From NCBI RefSeq assembly GCF_900113715.1, contig NZ_FOQK01000019.1:1-64000 (forward strand): 64,000 nucleotides of DNA, read 5' to 3'. The translations under genes and the position numbers were made by a program. The notes below the pieces were generated by a model. That model was not told the origin of the DNA, did not search any database, and worked only from the letters and a program-made list of their open reading frames with translations. Origin of the DNA: Pseudoselenomonas ruminantium (GTDB lineage: Bacteria > Bacillota > Negativicutes > Selenomonadales > Selenomonadaceae). This document shows positions 41,609-50,404 of the stretch, piece by piece; the stretch's first letter is position 1; every line of letters starts with the position of its first letter.

Positions 41609-44407
41609 ATGAAACGCAGTGAGCGCATCTATCATTACATCCAGGAAAAGTCAGCGGCTTATACAAAAGAACGGCTGACGGGACAGGTTGGATTTGATGC
41701 GCAGGAGATTGCAGCCGCGCTCGATATCCTGCGCAATAATGTATCCAAGGAACTCAATGAACTGCATCGGCAGGACCGCATTGTCAAGTTTGCGGGCCGG
41801 CCGGTGCGTTATTTTGACAAGGAGACGCTGGAAACTTTGCTGGATACGGATTTTGGGGTGGGGCCCTGTCAGTTCCAGGATATTGGCCAGTGCCGGGAGT
41901 CCAGCGGCGAAAGTGCGGCGGATATGAATCCCTTCGAGCACCTTATCGGTGCGGACAAGAGTCTCAAGCGGCAGGTCGAGCAGGCTAAGGCGGCCATCCT
42001 TTATCCGCCGGATGGCTTGCATACATTGATTGTTGGCCAGACCGGTGTCGGCAAGACTTTGTTTGCGCATATGATGTTTGCCTATGGCAAGTCGATGCAT
42101 CGTTTTGGCAATGAGGCGCCGTTCATTACGTTCAATTGTGCGGACTATTATAACAATCCGCAGCTTTTGATTTCGCATGTGTTTGGACATATCAAAGGGG
42201 CATTCACCGGCGCAGATACAGCGAAGGCTGGTCTTGTGGAGGAGGCCGATGGCGGTGTGCTGTTCCTTGATGAGATTCATCGCTTGCCGCCGGAAGGCCA
42301 GGAGATGATTTTCTATTTCATGGATACGGGTACCTTCAACCGCCTGGGCGAGACGACGCGCAGCCGCAGGGCCAAGGTCCTGATCATCGGCGCGACGACG
42401 GAGGACCCGAACTCGGCGCTCACGCGCACCTTCGTACGCCGCATCCCGAATATCATCACGATACGGCCGCTGGCTGAGCGCACGCTGGAAGAACAGCTCG
42501 ACATACTCAAGCTGCTCTTCATGGATGAGGCCCAGCGGGTCAAGAAGCCGGTGCGCATCAGCGTGGAGTCGGTCAAAGCCTTGATCGGCAGCATCGGCAG
42601 CGGCAATGTCGGCCAGCTCAAGTCCAACATCAAGCTCTTGTGTGCCCAGGCCTTCCTCAATGGCATCGACAATCCCAATTATATCGAGGTCGATTTCAAG
42701 ATGCTGCCGGGCAACGTCAAGGACGGCCTGCTGACGCTGTCGGCCAATCGCCAGGCGCTGACGGAGCTGACGAAGTACGTGAGCGAACCGCTGGTGGTAT
42801 CGCCGCCGGGGCGGAAACTGCAGCTTGAGGATGAGAGCGGCGGCGAAGGCGGCTTCAATCTGTATCAGGTGGTCGAGGACAAGGTGGCCCTGCTGAAGGG
42901 CGAGGGCATCAGCGATGATCTCATCAAGCAGATCGTGGCGACCGATGTCAATGTCTATGTCAAAGACCTCTATAATAAGAAGCATTCGGTCAATATGACG
43001 ACGCGCGAACGCCTGCTGAAGATTGTGGACGAAGCGCTCGTGGATTTTTCGGAGCAGGTTTCGCTGTTCGTGCAGAAACGCATGAATCGCAGCTACCGCG
43101 ACCGCTTCCTCTATGCCTTCAGCCTGCATCTGTCGGCGTTCCTCAAGCGCGTCAAATCGAAAGAGTCGATCCCGTATACGGAAATCGAGGGCGCGGTGCC
43201 GCAGGATTCGCAGTGCTTGCAGGTGGCGGTCGAAATCGGCGAGATGGTCGAGAAGCACTACCATCTGAAGGTGCCGCGCAATGAGATCGAGTATATCGCC
43301 CTGCTGCTGGAGTCCTCCGATGATGATGACCTTGATGAGAAGGTAACGATTCTTGTGGCAACACATGGCAAGAGTACGGCAAGTTCGATGGTCGATGTTG
43401 CGCAGAAACTTTTCAGTTCGGCGGATATGAATATCATTGCCGTCGATATGCCGTTGGAGGTCAAGCCGCAGGCAATTTTTGACAAGACAGCGGCAATGCT
43501 GCAGGCGATGAAGTGTACCAAGGGTGTATTGATCCTGGCGGATATGGGGTCACTTTGCAATATCGGTTCGATGCTGGCAGAGAAACTCAAGATTCCAATC
43601 CGCACGCTCGATATGGTATCGACGCCACTGATTCTTGAGGCTATGCGCAAGGTGGATATTGCCGGGATGGACCTTGATAGCATCTATGAGTCCTTGCGTA
43701 ACTTTAAAGGCTATGAAGCGGTGGATTCAACGGATACCATTGCCGAAGGGGAAAATGGGCCGGAGGCTATCGTGACAATCTGTTCGACAGGACAGGGGGC
43801 AGCGCTCAAGCTCAAGTCTTTGGTGGAGGAAATCCTGCGCAATGCTGGCCGCTCTGTGGAAGTTATCCCCATCGGGCTGGTGCATATGGATGAACGCATC
43901 GAGGAAATTGCGAAAAGCTATCATATCGTAGCCGCTGTCGGGATGAAAAAGCCGCAGGTACAGGTGCCGTTCATTTCGCTCGAACAACTTATTGATGGCT
44001 CAGGTGAGCAGCTGCTGGCTGAGCTCATGCTGGATCGGAACATAAGTATGGTACCTAAAGCAAAAAGCAATCTGGTCGTGCAGAAGCTTTGCGAAGAATC
44101 TTTGCAGAAATTCCTGACCTACCTGAATCCGGCTAAGGTCATGGGGGGGTTGCTGGAGTTTGACCGGCAGCTTGAGACGGAGCTGGGAATCAAGCTTTCC
44201 AATCCGCTGCGCATCCGCATCATCGTTCATTGCGGTTGTGCGCTCGAGCGTATCGTCACGCGCAGTCCGCTGGTCTACAAGGGCGATAAATCTGCAGTTG
44301 ATACACAAAAACTCGCAGCGGTCAAAAAAGCGGCCAGAGTATTCGATAAGACACTAAAGCTCCGCTTTGATGAAGATGAGTTCTATTTTATGGCCGATAT
44401 GATATAA
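41609..44407 (+). CDS. levR: LevR/ManR-like sigma54-dependent activator with PTS regulation domains
   Basis: 932-residue activator of mannose-family PTS operons. It has an N-terminal winged helix (1-75) and an AAA+ sigma54-activating domain: Walker A GQTGVGKT (143-150), GAFTGA (197-202), Walker B LFLDEIHR (218-225). PRD1 follows (about 465-570, H507 kept, the second usual histidine replaced in IALLLES), then EIIA-Man-like (H586 in VATHGKST), EIIB-like (C725 in TICSTGQG) and PRD2 (H874 in IVHCGCA). These domains read PTS phosphorylation. It lies directly upstream of a sigma54 promoter and PTS genes, and rpoN is also in this window. Confidence 0.93.
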   Translation: MKRSERIYHYIQEKSAAYTKERLTGQVGFDAQEIAAALDILRNNVSKELNELHRQDRIVKFAGRPVRYFDKETLETLLDTDFGVGPCQFQDIGQCRESSGESAADMNPFEHLIGADKSLKRQVEQAKAAILYPPDGLHTLIVGQTGVGKTLFAHMMFAYGKSMHRFGNEAPFITFNCADYYNNPQLLISHVFGHIKGAFTGADTAKAGLVEEADGGVLFLDEIHRLPPEGQEMIFYFMDTGTFNRLGETTRSRRAKVLIIGATTEDPNSALTRTFVRRIPNIITIRPLAERTLEEQLDILKLLFMDEAQRVKKPVRISVESVKALIGSIGSGNVGQLKSNIKLLCAQAFLNGIDNPNYIEVDFKMLPGNVKDGLLTLSANRQALTELTKYVSEPLVVSPPGRKLQLEDESGGEGGFNLYQVVEDKVALLKGEGISDDLIKQIVATDVNVYVKDLYNKKHSVNMTTRERLLKIVDEALVDFSEQVSLFVQKRMNRSYRDRFLYAFSLHLSAFLKRVKSKESIPYTEIEGAVPQDSQCLQVAVEIGEMVEKHYHLKVPRNEIEYIALLLESSDDDDLDEKVTILVATHGKSTASSMVDVAQKLFSSADMNIIAVDMPLEVKPQAIFDKTAAMLQAMKCTKGVLILADMGSLCNIGSMLAEKLKIPIRTLDMVSTPLILEAMRKVDIAGMDLDSIYESLRNFKGYEAVDSTDTIAEGENGPEAIVTICSTGQGAALKLKSLVEEILRNAGRSVEVIPIGLVHMDERIEEIAKSYHIVAAVGMKKPQVQVPFISLEQLIDGSGEQLLAELMLDRNISMVPKAKSNLVVQKLCEESLQKFLTYLNPAKVMGGLLEFDRQLETELGIKLSNPLRIRIIVHCGCALERIVTRSPLVYKGDKSAVDTQKLAAVKKAARVFDKTLKLRFDEDEFYFMADMI

Positions 44408-44433
44408 AACAATAAGAAAAATATGCAATATGA

Positions 44434-44470
44434 TACACTATGGTGCGAAAATGCGCCATAGTGTATTTTG
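44434..44470 (+). terminator. Terminator of the levR-like gene
   Basis: TACACTATGGTGC pairs with GCGCCATAGTGTA (one G-T pair) and is followed by TTTTGTTT. Confidence 0.85.
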
Positions 44471-44495
44471 TTTGGGTATATTTTATTTTCTGACA

Positions 44496-44553
44496 GTATC
44501 AAAGCGTATCAAAAAGCATATGGAAGTGTATTAAATGTGTATCAATAGTATCG
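44496..44553 (+). promoter_or_regulatory. Probable upstream activator sites for the LevR-like protein
   Basis: Six GTATCA-like hexamers start at 44496, 44506, 44516 (GCATAT), 44528 (GTATTA), 44539 and 44548 (GTATCG). Spacing is 9-12 bp, so they lie on one helix face. The array lies about 75-130 bp upstream of the -24 box, where enhancer-binding proteins usually bind. Confidence 0.68.
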
Positions 44554-44627
44554 GAGAGAAAAAAACTTATCTGAAAAAACCCTGTAAAATCAAGCGAAAG
44601 AAGAATTTTTCATTTTGATACACAAAG

Positions 44628-44644
44628 TTGGCACGCGTCTTGCA
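44628..44644 (+). promoter_or_regulatory. Sigma54 (-24/-12) promoter of the PTS operon
   Basis: TTGGCACGCGTCTTGCA matches the consensus TGGCACG-N4-TTGCA fully, with GG at 44630-44631 and GC at 44642-44643. It predicts dependence on RpoN and the LevR-like activator, with a start near 44655. Confidence 0.93.
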
Positions 44645-44739
44645 ATATATAAGGGCGTAAGGCAAAAAGCCAAAAACATTCAGATTCGACCAAAAACGAA
44701 AGTGGTTATAGGTAGTTGATTCTTAAGGAGGTACTTTGA

Positions 44740-45171
44740 ATGTTTGGTATTATCGTTGGTACGCACGGAATCTTTGCACAGGAACTCGTAAAATCCTGTG
44801 AAATGATTTGCGGTGAGCAGAAAAATGTTCGTGCTGTGACGCTGGTCCCGGGTGAGGGACCGGATGATGTCGTCAAGAAATACGAGGCAGCAATTGCTGA
44901 GCTCGACTGTGAGGGCGGCGTCCTGTTCCTGAATGATCTGTTCGGTGGCAGTCCGTACAACGCTGCATGCCGTCTGGTTATCAGCAATGAGAACTACGGC
45001 ATCGTGACGGGTGTGAATCTCCCGATGCTTATCGAGATGTGCAGCGCTCAGCTGATCGATGATGGTTCGGATATCCAGGCACTGATGGAAAAAGCTGTCG
45101 AAGCCGGTAAGAACGGCACGCAGACGTTCCATGCCAGCCAGATTTCCGATGATGAGGAGGAGGACTTATAA
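44740..45171 (+). CDS. PTS mannose-family EIIA
   Basis: 143-residue cytoplasmic phosphocarrier. FGIIVGTHG places the phosphorylated histidine at H9, and FLNDLFGGSPYNAA is characteristic of the Man/Fru/Sor EIIA fold. It accepts phosphate from HPr and passes it to EIIB. AAGGAGGTAC precedes the ATG. First gene of the four-gene A-B-C-D operon; its stop overlaps the EIIB start by one base. The sugar (mannose, fructose, glucose or similar) cannot be fixed from sequence. Confidence 0.94.
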   Translation: MFGIIVGTHGIFAQELVKSCEMICGEQKNVRAVTLVPGEGPDDVVKKYEAAIAELDCEGGVLFLNDLFGGSPYNAACRLVISNENYGIVTGVNLPMLIEMCSAQLIDDGSDIQALMEKAVEAGKNGTQTFHASQISDDEEEDL

Positions 45172-45647
45172 TGAATATCGTATTAGCAAGAATTGATGAT
45201 CGTCTGATTCATGGCCAGGTTGCCACGGTCTGGTCGAAGGTAACGGGCTGCTCGCGCATCATCGTTTGCGATGATGATGTAGCCAAGGATACGATTCGTG
45301 CTACGCTTTTGAAACAGGTTGCACCGGCGGGAATCAAATCCCATGTCGTTGACCTTGACAAGGCTATCCGCGTTTATGAGAATCCGAAATATGAGAATGA
45401 GAAATGCCTGCTGCTGTTCACGAATCCGACCAGCGTTCTCTACCTGGTCGAGCATGGCGTTGACATCAAGAGCGTCAACATCGGCGGCATGAGCTTCAAA
45501 GAAGGCAAGCATCAGATTACGGGTGCTGTTTCCGTTGATGACAAGGACATCGAGGCCTTCAAGAAACTCAACGAGAAAGGCATCGAGCTTGAAATCCGTA
45601 AAGTTGATACGGACAAGAAAGTTATGCTGATGGATGTCCTTAAATAA
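45171..45647 (+). CDS. PTS mannose-family EIIB
   Basis: 158-residue phosphotransfer protein with the invariant ARIDDRLIHGQV (residues 6-17) and active-site H14. It receives phosphate from EIIA and phosphorylates the sugar carried by EIIC/EIID. LLLFTNPTSVLYLVEHG and NIGGMSFKEGKHQ fit the family. An 87-bp gap with no separate gene follows before EIIC. EIIA and EIIB are separate proteins here, as in levD/levE, not fused as in ManX. Confidence 0.95.
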   Translation: MNIVLARIDDRLIHGQVATVWSKVTGCSRIIVCDDDVAKDTIRATLLKQVAPAGIKSHVVDLDKAIRVYENPKYENEKCLLLFTNPTSVLYLVEHGVDIKSVNIGGMSFKEGKHQITGAVSVDDKDIEAFKKLNEKGIELEIRKVDTDKKVMLMDVLK

Positions 45648-45734
45648 GGATATTCTTCATATGACTGGCAGGGAGCAATTTGGGAAGGCTTCTTGTCAGG
45701 GAAAATTCATATTACATAATGGAGGGAATACACA

Positions 45735-46535
45735 ATGAGCTCTATTCAAATCCTGCTTATCTTTATCTTTGCGACAATCGCAGGCATGGGGTCCTGTCTG
45801 GACGAGATGCAGACGCATCGCCCGCTTATCGCCTGCACAGTCACTGGTCTTATTTTGGGGGATATGACGACTGGTATCATCATCGGTGGTACGCTTGAAA
45901 TGATGGCACTGGGCTGGATGAACATCGGTGCTGCAATTGCACCGGATGCTGCACTGGCTTCCGTTATTTCGACGATTCTCGTTATCGCCAGCCATCAGGA
46001 TGTGGCAACGGGTATCGCTATCGCTATGCCACTTGCTGCTGCCGGTCAGGTCCTGGCAATCATTTGTAAGACGGTTTCCGTTGTATTCCAGCATAAAGCA
46101 GACGATTACGCAGAAGAGGGGAATCTTTTTGGTATCGATCTGTGCAACTACGGCGCTCTGATCCTGCAGGGTCTGCGTGTCGGTATCCCGGCTTTGCTCG
46201 TCGCTATGACGGTCGGTACGGGTGCTGTTGAGAACATGCTCAACGCTATTCCGCCGGTCATCTCTGGTGGTCTTCAGGTTGCTGGTGGCTTCATCGTTGT
46301 TGTAGGTTATGCAATGGTCATCAACATGATGGGTGCTCAGTACCTCATGCCGTTCTTCTTCCTCGGTTTCGTTGTGGCAGCGTTCACGAACTTCAACCTC
46401 GTTGCTCTCGGTGTCATCGGTCTTGTAGCCGCTATCGTCTACATCCAGCTGAACCCGAAATATCAGGCAGTAGCCGCAGCTCCGGCAGCAGCAGCTTCCA
46501 GCTCTGACGACGATCTTGATGACGAACTTGACTAA
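45735..46535 (+). CDS. PTS mannose-family EIIC
   Basis: 266-residue integral membrane subunit forming the sugar channel together with EIID. About seven hydrophobic segments are visible. ATIAGMGSCLDEMQTHRPLI and TGLILGDMTTGIIIGGTLEM are typical of the N-terminal region of EIIC-Man/Sor. The C-terminus ends in an acidic tail (SDDDLDDELD). TGGAGGG precedes ATG 45735. Third gene of the sigma54-controlled operon. Confidence 0.95.
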   Translation: MSSIQILLIFIFATIAGMGSCLDEMQTHRPLIACTVTGLILGDMTTGIIIGGTLEMMALGWMNIGAAIAPDAALASVISTILVIASHQDVATGIAIAMPLAAAGQVLAIICKTVSVVFQHKADDYAEEGNLFGIDLCNYGALILQGLRVGIPALLVAMTVGTGAVENMLNAIPPVISGGLQVAGGFIVVVGYAMVINMMGAQYLMPFFFLGFVVAAFTNFNLVALGVIGLVAAIVYIQLNPKYQAVAAAPAAAASSSDDDLDDELD

Positions 46536-46560
46536 GCGCGAATAGAGGAGGATATACATA

Positions 46561-47385
46561 ATGGAAAAGAAAATTACTTCCAGCGATTTTTTCTGGACTT
46601 TCGTCCGTTCTAACTTCCTGCAGGCATCCTGGAACATGGAGCGTATGCAGGGCCTGGGCTACTGCTTCGGCATGGTACCAATCCTTCGCCGTCTCTATGA
46701 GGGTGAGGAACTCAAGAAAGCAATCAAACGTCACCTCGAGTTCTATAACACGCAGCCATTCGTAACGGCACCGATCATCGGTATCACGGCAGCTCTTGAG
46801 GAGAAGAAAGCCAACGGCGCACCGATCGAAGATGGTGTCATCAACGGTATCAAAGTCGGTATGATGGGCCCTCTGGCCGGTGTCGGTGACCCGATTTTCT
46901 GGGGCACGCTCCGTCCGATCACGGCAGCTCTTGGTGCATCCTTTGCACTGACGGGCAGCATCGTCGGTCCGATCCTGTTCTTCGTCCTGTTCAATGCAAT
47001 CCGTCTGGCAGTCCGCTGGTACGGCATCAAATACGGCTATGCCAAAGGTACGGACATCGTCAAAGACATCGCTGGCAACAAGCTCCAGAAGATCACGGAA
47101 GGTGCTTCCATTCTCGGTCTGTTCGTCATGGGTGCTCTCGTAAACAAATGGACGTCGGTCAATATCCCGGTTGTCGTTTCGGAAATCACGAACGCTAAAG
47201 GCGAGCATGTCGTCACGACGGTCCAGGGTATCCTTGACCAGCTCATGCCGGGTCTTGTACCGCTGCTCATGACGTTTGCCTGCATGGCACTCCTCAAGCG
47301 CAAAGTCAGCGCTATCACGATTATTTTCGGTCTGTTCGCAGTTGGTATTATCTGCTATGCCCTCGGCATCATGAACGTAAAATAA
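46561..47385 (+). CDS. PTS mannose-family EIID
   Basis: 274-residue membrane subunit unique to the mannose PTS family. SFLQASWNMERMQGLG-type sequence (here NFLQASWNMERMQGLGY), then LEFYNTQPFV and GPLAGVGDPIFWGTLRPI, are EIID hallmarks. One or two C-terminal membrane segments anchor it. GAGGAGG precedes the ATG, 25 bp after the EIIC stop. The operon ends at the terminator downstream. Confidence 0.96.
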   Translation: MEKKITSSDFFWTFVRSNFLQASWNMERMQGLGYCFGMVPILRRLYEGEELKKAIKRHLEFYNTQPFVTAPIIGITAALEEKKANGAPIEDGVINGIKVGMMGPLAGVGDPIFWGTLRPITAALGASFALTGSIVGPILFFVLFNAIRLAVRWYGIKYGYAKGTDIVKDIAGNKLQKITEGASILGLFVMGALVNKWTSVNIPVVVSEITNAKGEHVVTTVQGILDQLMPGLVPLLMTFACMALLKRKVSAITIIFGLFAVGIICYALGIMNVK

Positions 47386-47403
47386 AACAACGTTACAAAT
47401 TTG

Positions 47404-47432
47404 GGAAAGGAGCTGATTTTCGGCTCCTTTTT
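47404..47432 (+). terminator. Terminator of the PTS operon
   Basis: AAAGGAGC pairs with GGCTCCTTT (loop TGATTTTC) and is followed by a T-run. Confidence 0.85.
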
Positions 47433-47444
47433 CGGTTGAAATAC

Positions 47445-47473
47445 TTTACTTTTATGGCTGAGTTTCGTACAAT
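47445..47473 (+). promoter_or_regulatory. pfkA promoter
   Basis: TTTACT (47445-47450), 17-bp spacer, TACAAT (47468-47473). Confidence 0.65.
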
Positions 47474-47545
47474 AAAGAAGTATGGTTTGATAACAGTGAT
47501 TTATTTATTCTTAGTTTTTTTAGGTTTGGTAGGAGAGATGTTTCC

Positions 47546-48511
47546 ATGATTAAAAAAGCGATTGCGGTAATGACATCTGGCGGCGACAGCCCGGGAATGA
47601 ATGCGGCTGCCCGTGCAGTAGTCCGCACGGCATTGTATGAGGGTGTAGAGGTTTATGGCATCAATAACGGCTATCAGGGTATGGTCGACGATGATATCGT
47701 CAAGCTCACGAGCCGCAGCGTCAGCGATCTCATCCAGCGCGGTGGTACGTTCCTCGGCACGGCCCGCTGCATGGAGTTCAAGACGCCGGAAGGCCGCAAG
47801 AAGGGCTTTGACAACTTGATGAAACACGGCATCGAAGGTCTCGTAATCATCGGTGTCGACGGCAGCCTTACGGGCGGCAGCCTGCTCTCCAAAGAAACGG
47901 GTATGCCGATTGTTGGCCTGCCGGGAACGATTGATAATGATGTTTGGGGCATGGATTATACGATTGGCTGCGATACGGCTGCCAACACGATTGTCGATGC
48001 TATCAACAAGCTGCGCGATACGGCTTCGGCTCATCGCCGTATCATGCTCGTCGAGGTCATGGGCCGCAACTCTGGCTGGCTGGCTATGATGGCTGGCATC
48101 GCTGGCGGTGCGGAGTATGTCCTCGTTCCGGAGGTAAAATACGATCTCGATGAGATGTGTCATGAACTCAAGGCTATGTATGATGCTGGCAAACGCTACA
48201 GCATCATCGTCGTTGCCGAGGGCGCTGGCTCGGCTGTGGGCCTTGGCCAGGTCGTCGAGGAGAAGACGGGCATCGATACGCGCGTATCGGTACTTGGCCA
48301 TATCCAGCGTGGGGGATCGCCGACGGTCGAGGACCGCATGAAGGCTTCGATGCTGGGTGAGAAGGCTGCACTGGCTATCATTTCGGGTGCGACGAATGTT
48401 GTCTTCGGTTTCAATGAGGGCAAGGTGGTAAGCGTCAACCTGTTTGATGCCGTCAATAATCAGAAAACGTTGGATCCAGAGCTTGTACGCCTGGCTCGTG
48501 TGCTCGCATAA
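47546..48511 (+). CDS. pfkA: ATP-dependent 6-phosphofructokinase
   Basis: Phosphorylates fructose 6-phosphate to the 1,6-bisphosphate. The 321-residue enzyme has the ATP-binding TSGGDSPGMNAA (residues 9-20), the catalytic PGTIDNDVWGMDYTIG and VMGRNSGWLA. In the nucleotide-binding loop the sequence is GVDGSLTGG where most ATP-PFKs have GGDGS. Gly at the selectivity position still points to ATP rather than pyrophosphate. AGGAGAG precedes ATG 47546. It is next to the PTS operon but has its own promoter and terminator. Confidence 0.96.
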   Translation: MIKKAIAVMTSGGDSPGMNAAARAVVRTALYEGVEVYGINNGYQGMVDDDIVKLTSRSVSDLIQRGGTFLGTARCMEFKTPEGRKKGFDNLMKHGIEGLVIIGVDGSLTGGSLLSKETGMPIVGLPGTIDNDVWGMDYTIGCDTAANTIVDAINKLRDTASAHRRIMLVEVMGRNSGWLAMMAGIAGGAEYVLVPEVKYDLDEMCHELKAMYDAGKRYSIIVVAEGAGSAVGLGQVVEEKTGIDTRVSVLGHIQRGGSPTVEDRMKASMLGEKAALAIISGATNVVFGFNEGKVVSVNLFDAVNNQKTLDPELVRLARVLA

Positions 48512-48523
48512 GATGAATCTGGG

Positions 48524-48553
48524 AGTCCCACTGGTAACACAGTGGGACTTTTC
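48524..48553 (+). terminator. Terminator of pfkA
   Basis: AGTCCCACTG pairs with CAGTGGGACT around GTAACA, followed by TTTT. Confidence 0.88.
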
Positions 48554-48576
48554 GCGAAAAAGGGTGTATTAGAGAG

Positions 48577-50334
48577 TTGGGGAAACACAGAAAGGCTACC
48601 TTGTGGAAGGGGCTGCGGCGGGCAATCCTGCTCGCTGCCAGCCTGCTCCTGCTGCTGATGCCCAGAGGGCTGGCAGCAGATTTGGACGGGCCGTGGTACT
48701 GGCAGGAAGATCCTGTGAGCAGGGACGGCGTGTCTAGTGTGGAAGTGGTGCAGGCTGCGCTTGCCGGTATGGGGAACTGGCAGCCGTATGCGGCACCAGC
48801 ACAGCCGCCATTCCAGCGTGACGACCAGTATATCTGGCTCATGACCGTGCTGCCGCAGGCCGATGAAATGCGGGATGCATCGCTGCTTATGATGGTGATA
48901 GATCAGAGCTTTGAAATCTGGCTGGATGACCGGCAGATATATACGTATGGCAATCTGGAGCCGCAGCTGATGTCCTATGGGCAGAAATGGCATCTGATTC
49001 CACTGCCGGCAGATTATGCTGGCCGCCACCTGTATATCCGTACGTTTTCAGCAAATCCGCTTTACTTGGGGGATTTTGGTACGATAAAGCTTGACGCGAG
49101 TGTGGTGCAGATGTCAACGCTTATGCGGCAGGATATCCCGTACATCGCCAATATTCCGCTGGCCGTATTCATGATACTGATTATGCTGATGTATTACATG
49201 AGTCCTACGGCACCGAAGACGCTGTATGCACAGATTATCCTGTTCATGCTGGCTTTTGTCGTATGGATGATTTGCGCATCGAATACGAAGCAGCTCTTTA
49301 TCGATGCACCGGTTTTCTGGTGGCTGCTTTGGCGTGTCGATGTTTATTTCCTGCCCATCCTGGCAACATTGATTGTCTATCGGGTAGTGGACAAGCGCTA
49401 TCGGCGTTCTACCTGGATGGCGATGCTTTCTTTTGTCGTATTGCTGTTCATTGCCGTTTTGTCGGAACTCTTAGGTCTTAACGGGTTGGATGGTTGTGCT
49501 TCAGCATTCTATATCATGCTGCCGGCTATCGAGGGGCTGGTATCGTATTGGACAATCCGTTCGGCTATCCGCGGGAATAAATATTGCCGGGCTTTGTTGG
49601 TGCCATTGGTGGGAATGGTCAGTATCGGTTCGATCGATGGGTTCTCGCGTCATTTTCATTGGCTGCCTGAAGTTTGGTATCTGTTGCCGTATGGTACGGT
49701 AACTATCGGTATTTTTATCCTGTATATTATCCAGCAGCAGATCCGCCGGGAGCGCATGTTATCGGCAAAGGCTGCAGGCCTTGAGGAAGCTGTAGCAGAG
49801 GCAGTGGCGCGCTCAGAGATTGATGCGCTGACGCATTGTTATAACCGCAATCGGATGGAGGCGGTATTGGCGGCGGAAATCCGTCAGCATGGGCCGGAGA
49901 AGGAACCGTTTTCACTAATCATGCTCGATATTGATTACTTCAAGGTAATCAATGATACTTATGGGCATGATGCTGGCGATGAGGTACTGGCAGCTTTTGC
50001 CGGTGTCATCCGCAAGAATATCAAGAAATCGGATATTTTCATCCGCTGGGGTGGAGAGGAGTTCATCCTCATCTGCCGTGGTTGCTCAAGTGATGAGGCA
50101 TATTTTGTGGCAGAGCGCTTGCGGCGGCAGGTGGAATGGTCGTGTATCTTTGCGCGCCAGCGTATTACCTGCAGCGTCGGGGTCGCTTCCTGGCAGGGGG
50201 CAGATGACAGTGCTGCCCAGCTTATCAAACGTGTCGATACGGCACTTTATACAGCAAAACGCAGCGGCCGCAACATGGTTTGCCGGGAATCACTGCCGCC
50301 AGAGAAAATGGATTTAGCATTAAATGGAAATTGA
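48577..50334 (+). CDS. 7TM-type GGDEF diguanylate cyclase
   Basis: 585 residues: a signal-peptide-like helix, an extracytoplasmic beta-rich domain (about 35-185) that resembles the sensor part of 7TMR-DISM proteins, seven membrane helices (about 190-395), a short coil and a GGDEF domain. The active motif reads RWGGEEF and is competent. At the inhibitory site the sequence is KKSD, with Lys in place of Arg. TTG 48577 is directly behind AGAGAG; TTG 48601 behind AAAGG gives a neater signal peptide and may be the true start. The DISM assignment is moderate. Confidence 0.87.
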   Translation: MGKHRKATLWKGLRRAILLAASLLLLLMPRGLAADLDGPWYWQEDPVSRDGVSSVEVVQAALAGMGNWQPYAAPAQPPFQRDDQYIWLMTVLPQADEMRDASLLMMVIDQSFEIWLDDRQIYTYGNLEPQLMSYGQKWHLIPLPADYAGRHLYIRTFSANPLYLGDFGTIKLDASVVQMSTLMRQDIPYIANIPLAVFMILIMLMYYMSPTAPKTLYAQIILFMLAFVVWMICASNTKQLFIDAPVFWWLLWRVDVYFLPILATLIVYRVVDKRYRRSTWMAMLSFVVLLFIAVLSELLGLNGLDGCASAFYIMLPAIEGLVSYWTIRSAIRGNKYCRALLVPLVGMVSIGSIDGFSRHFHWLPEVWYLLPYGTVTIGIFILYIIQQQIRRERMLSAKAAGLEEAVAEAVARSEIDALTHCYNRNRMEAVLAAEIRQHGPEKEPFSLIMLDIDYFKVINDTYGHDAGDEVLAAFAGVIRKNIKKSDIFIRWGGEEFILICRGCSSDEAYFVAERLRRQVEWSCIFARQRITCSVGVASWQGADDSAAQLIKRVDTALYTAKRSGRNMVCRESLPPEKMDLALNGN

Positions 50335-50344
50335 AGATTCAAGG

Positions 50345-50389
50345 CAAGCAAAAAGCTCTCATTCCCTGAGGATGAGAGCTTTTTGCTTG
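50345..50389. terminator. Bidirectional terminator
   Basis: Long perfect stem CAAGCAAAAAGCTCTCAT with its complement at 50372-50389. It contains A- and T-runs on the proper sides for both convergent genes. Confidence 0.93.
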
Positions 50390-50404
50390 CCTGTTTTGCC
50401 TGGA

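Larger units (their letters stand above)
44408..44739 (+). other. Regulatory region of the mannose-type PTS operon
   Basis: 332 AT-rich bases without a gene. In order they hold the levR-like terminator, a helically phased GTATCA repeat array, a further TGATAC (44616-44621), a textbook sigma54 promoter and a leader of about 85 nt ending in AAGGAGGTAC. Confidence 0.8.

Noticed and set aside
45680-45898. Small open frame between EIIB and EIIC
   Set aside because: It overlaps the start of EIIC in another frame, lacks a ribosome-binding site and shows no family resemblance.
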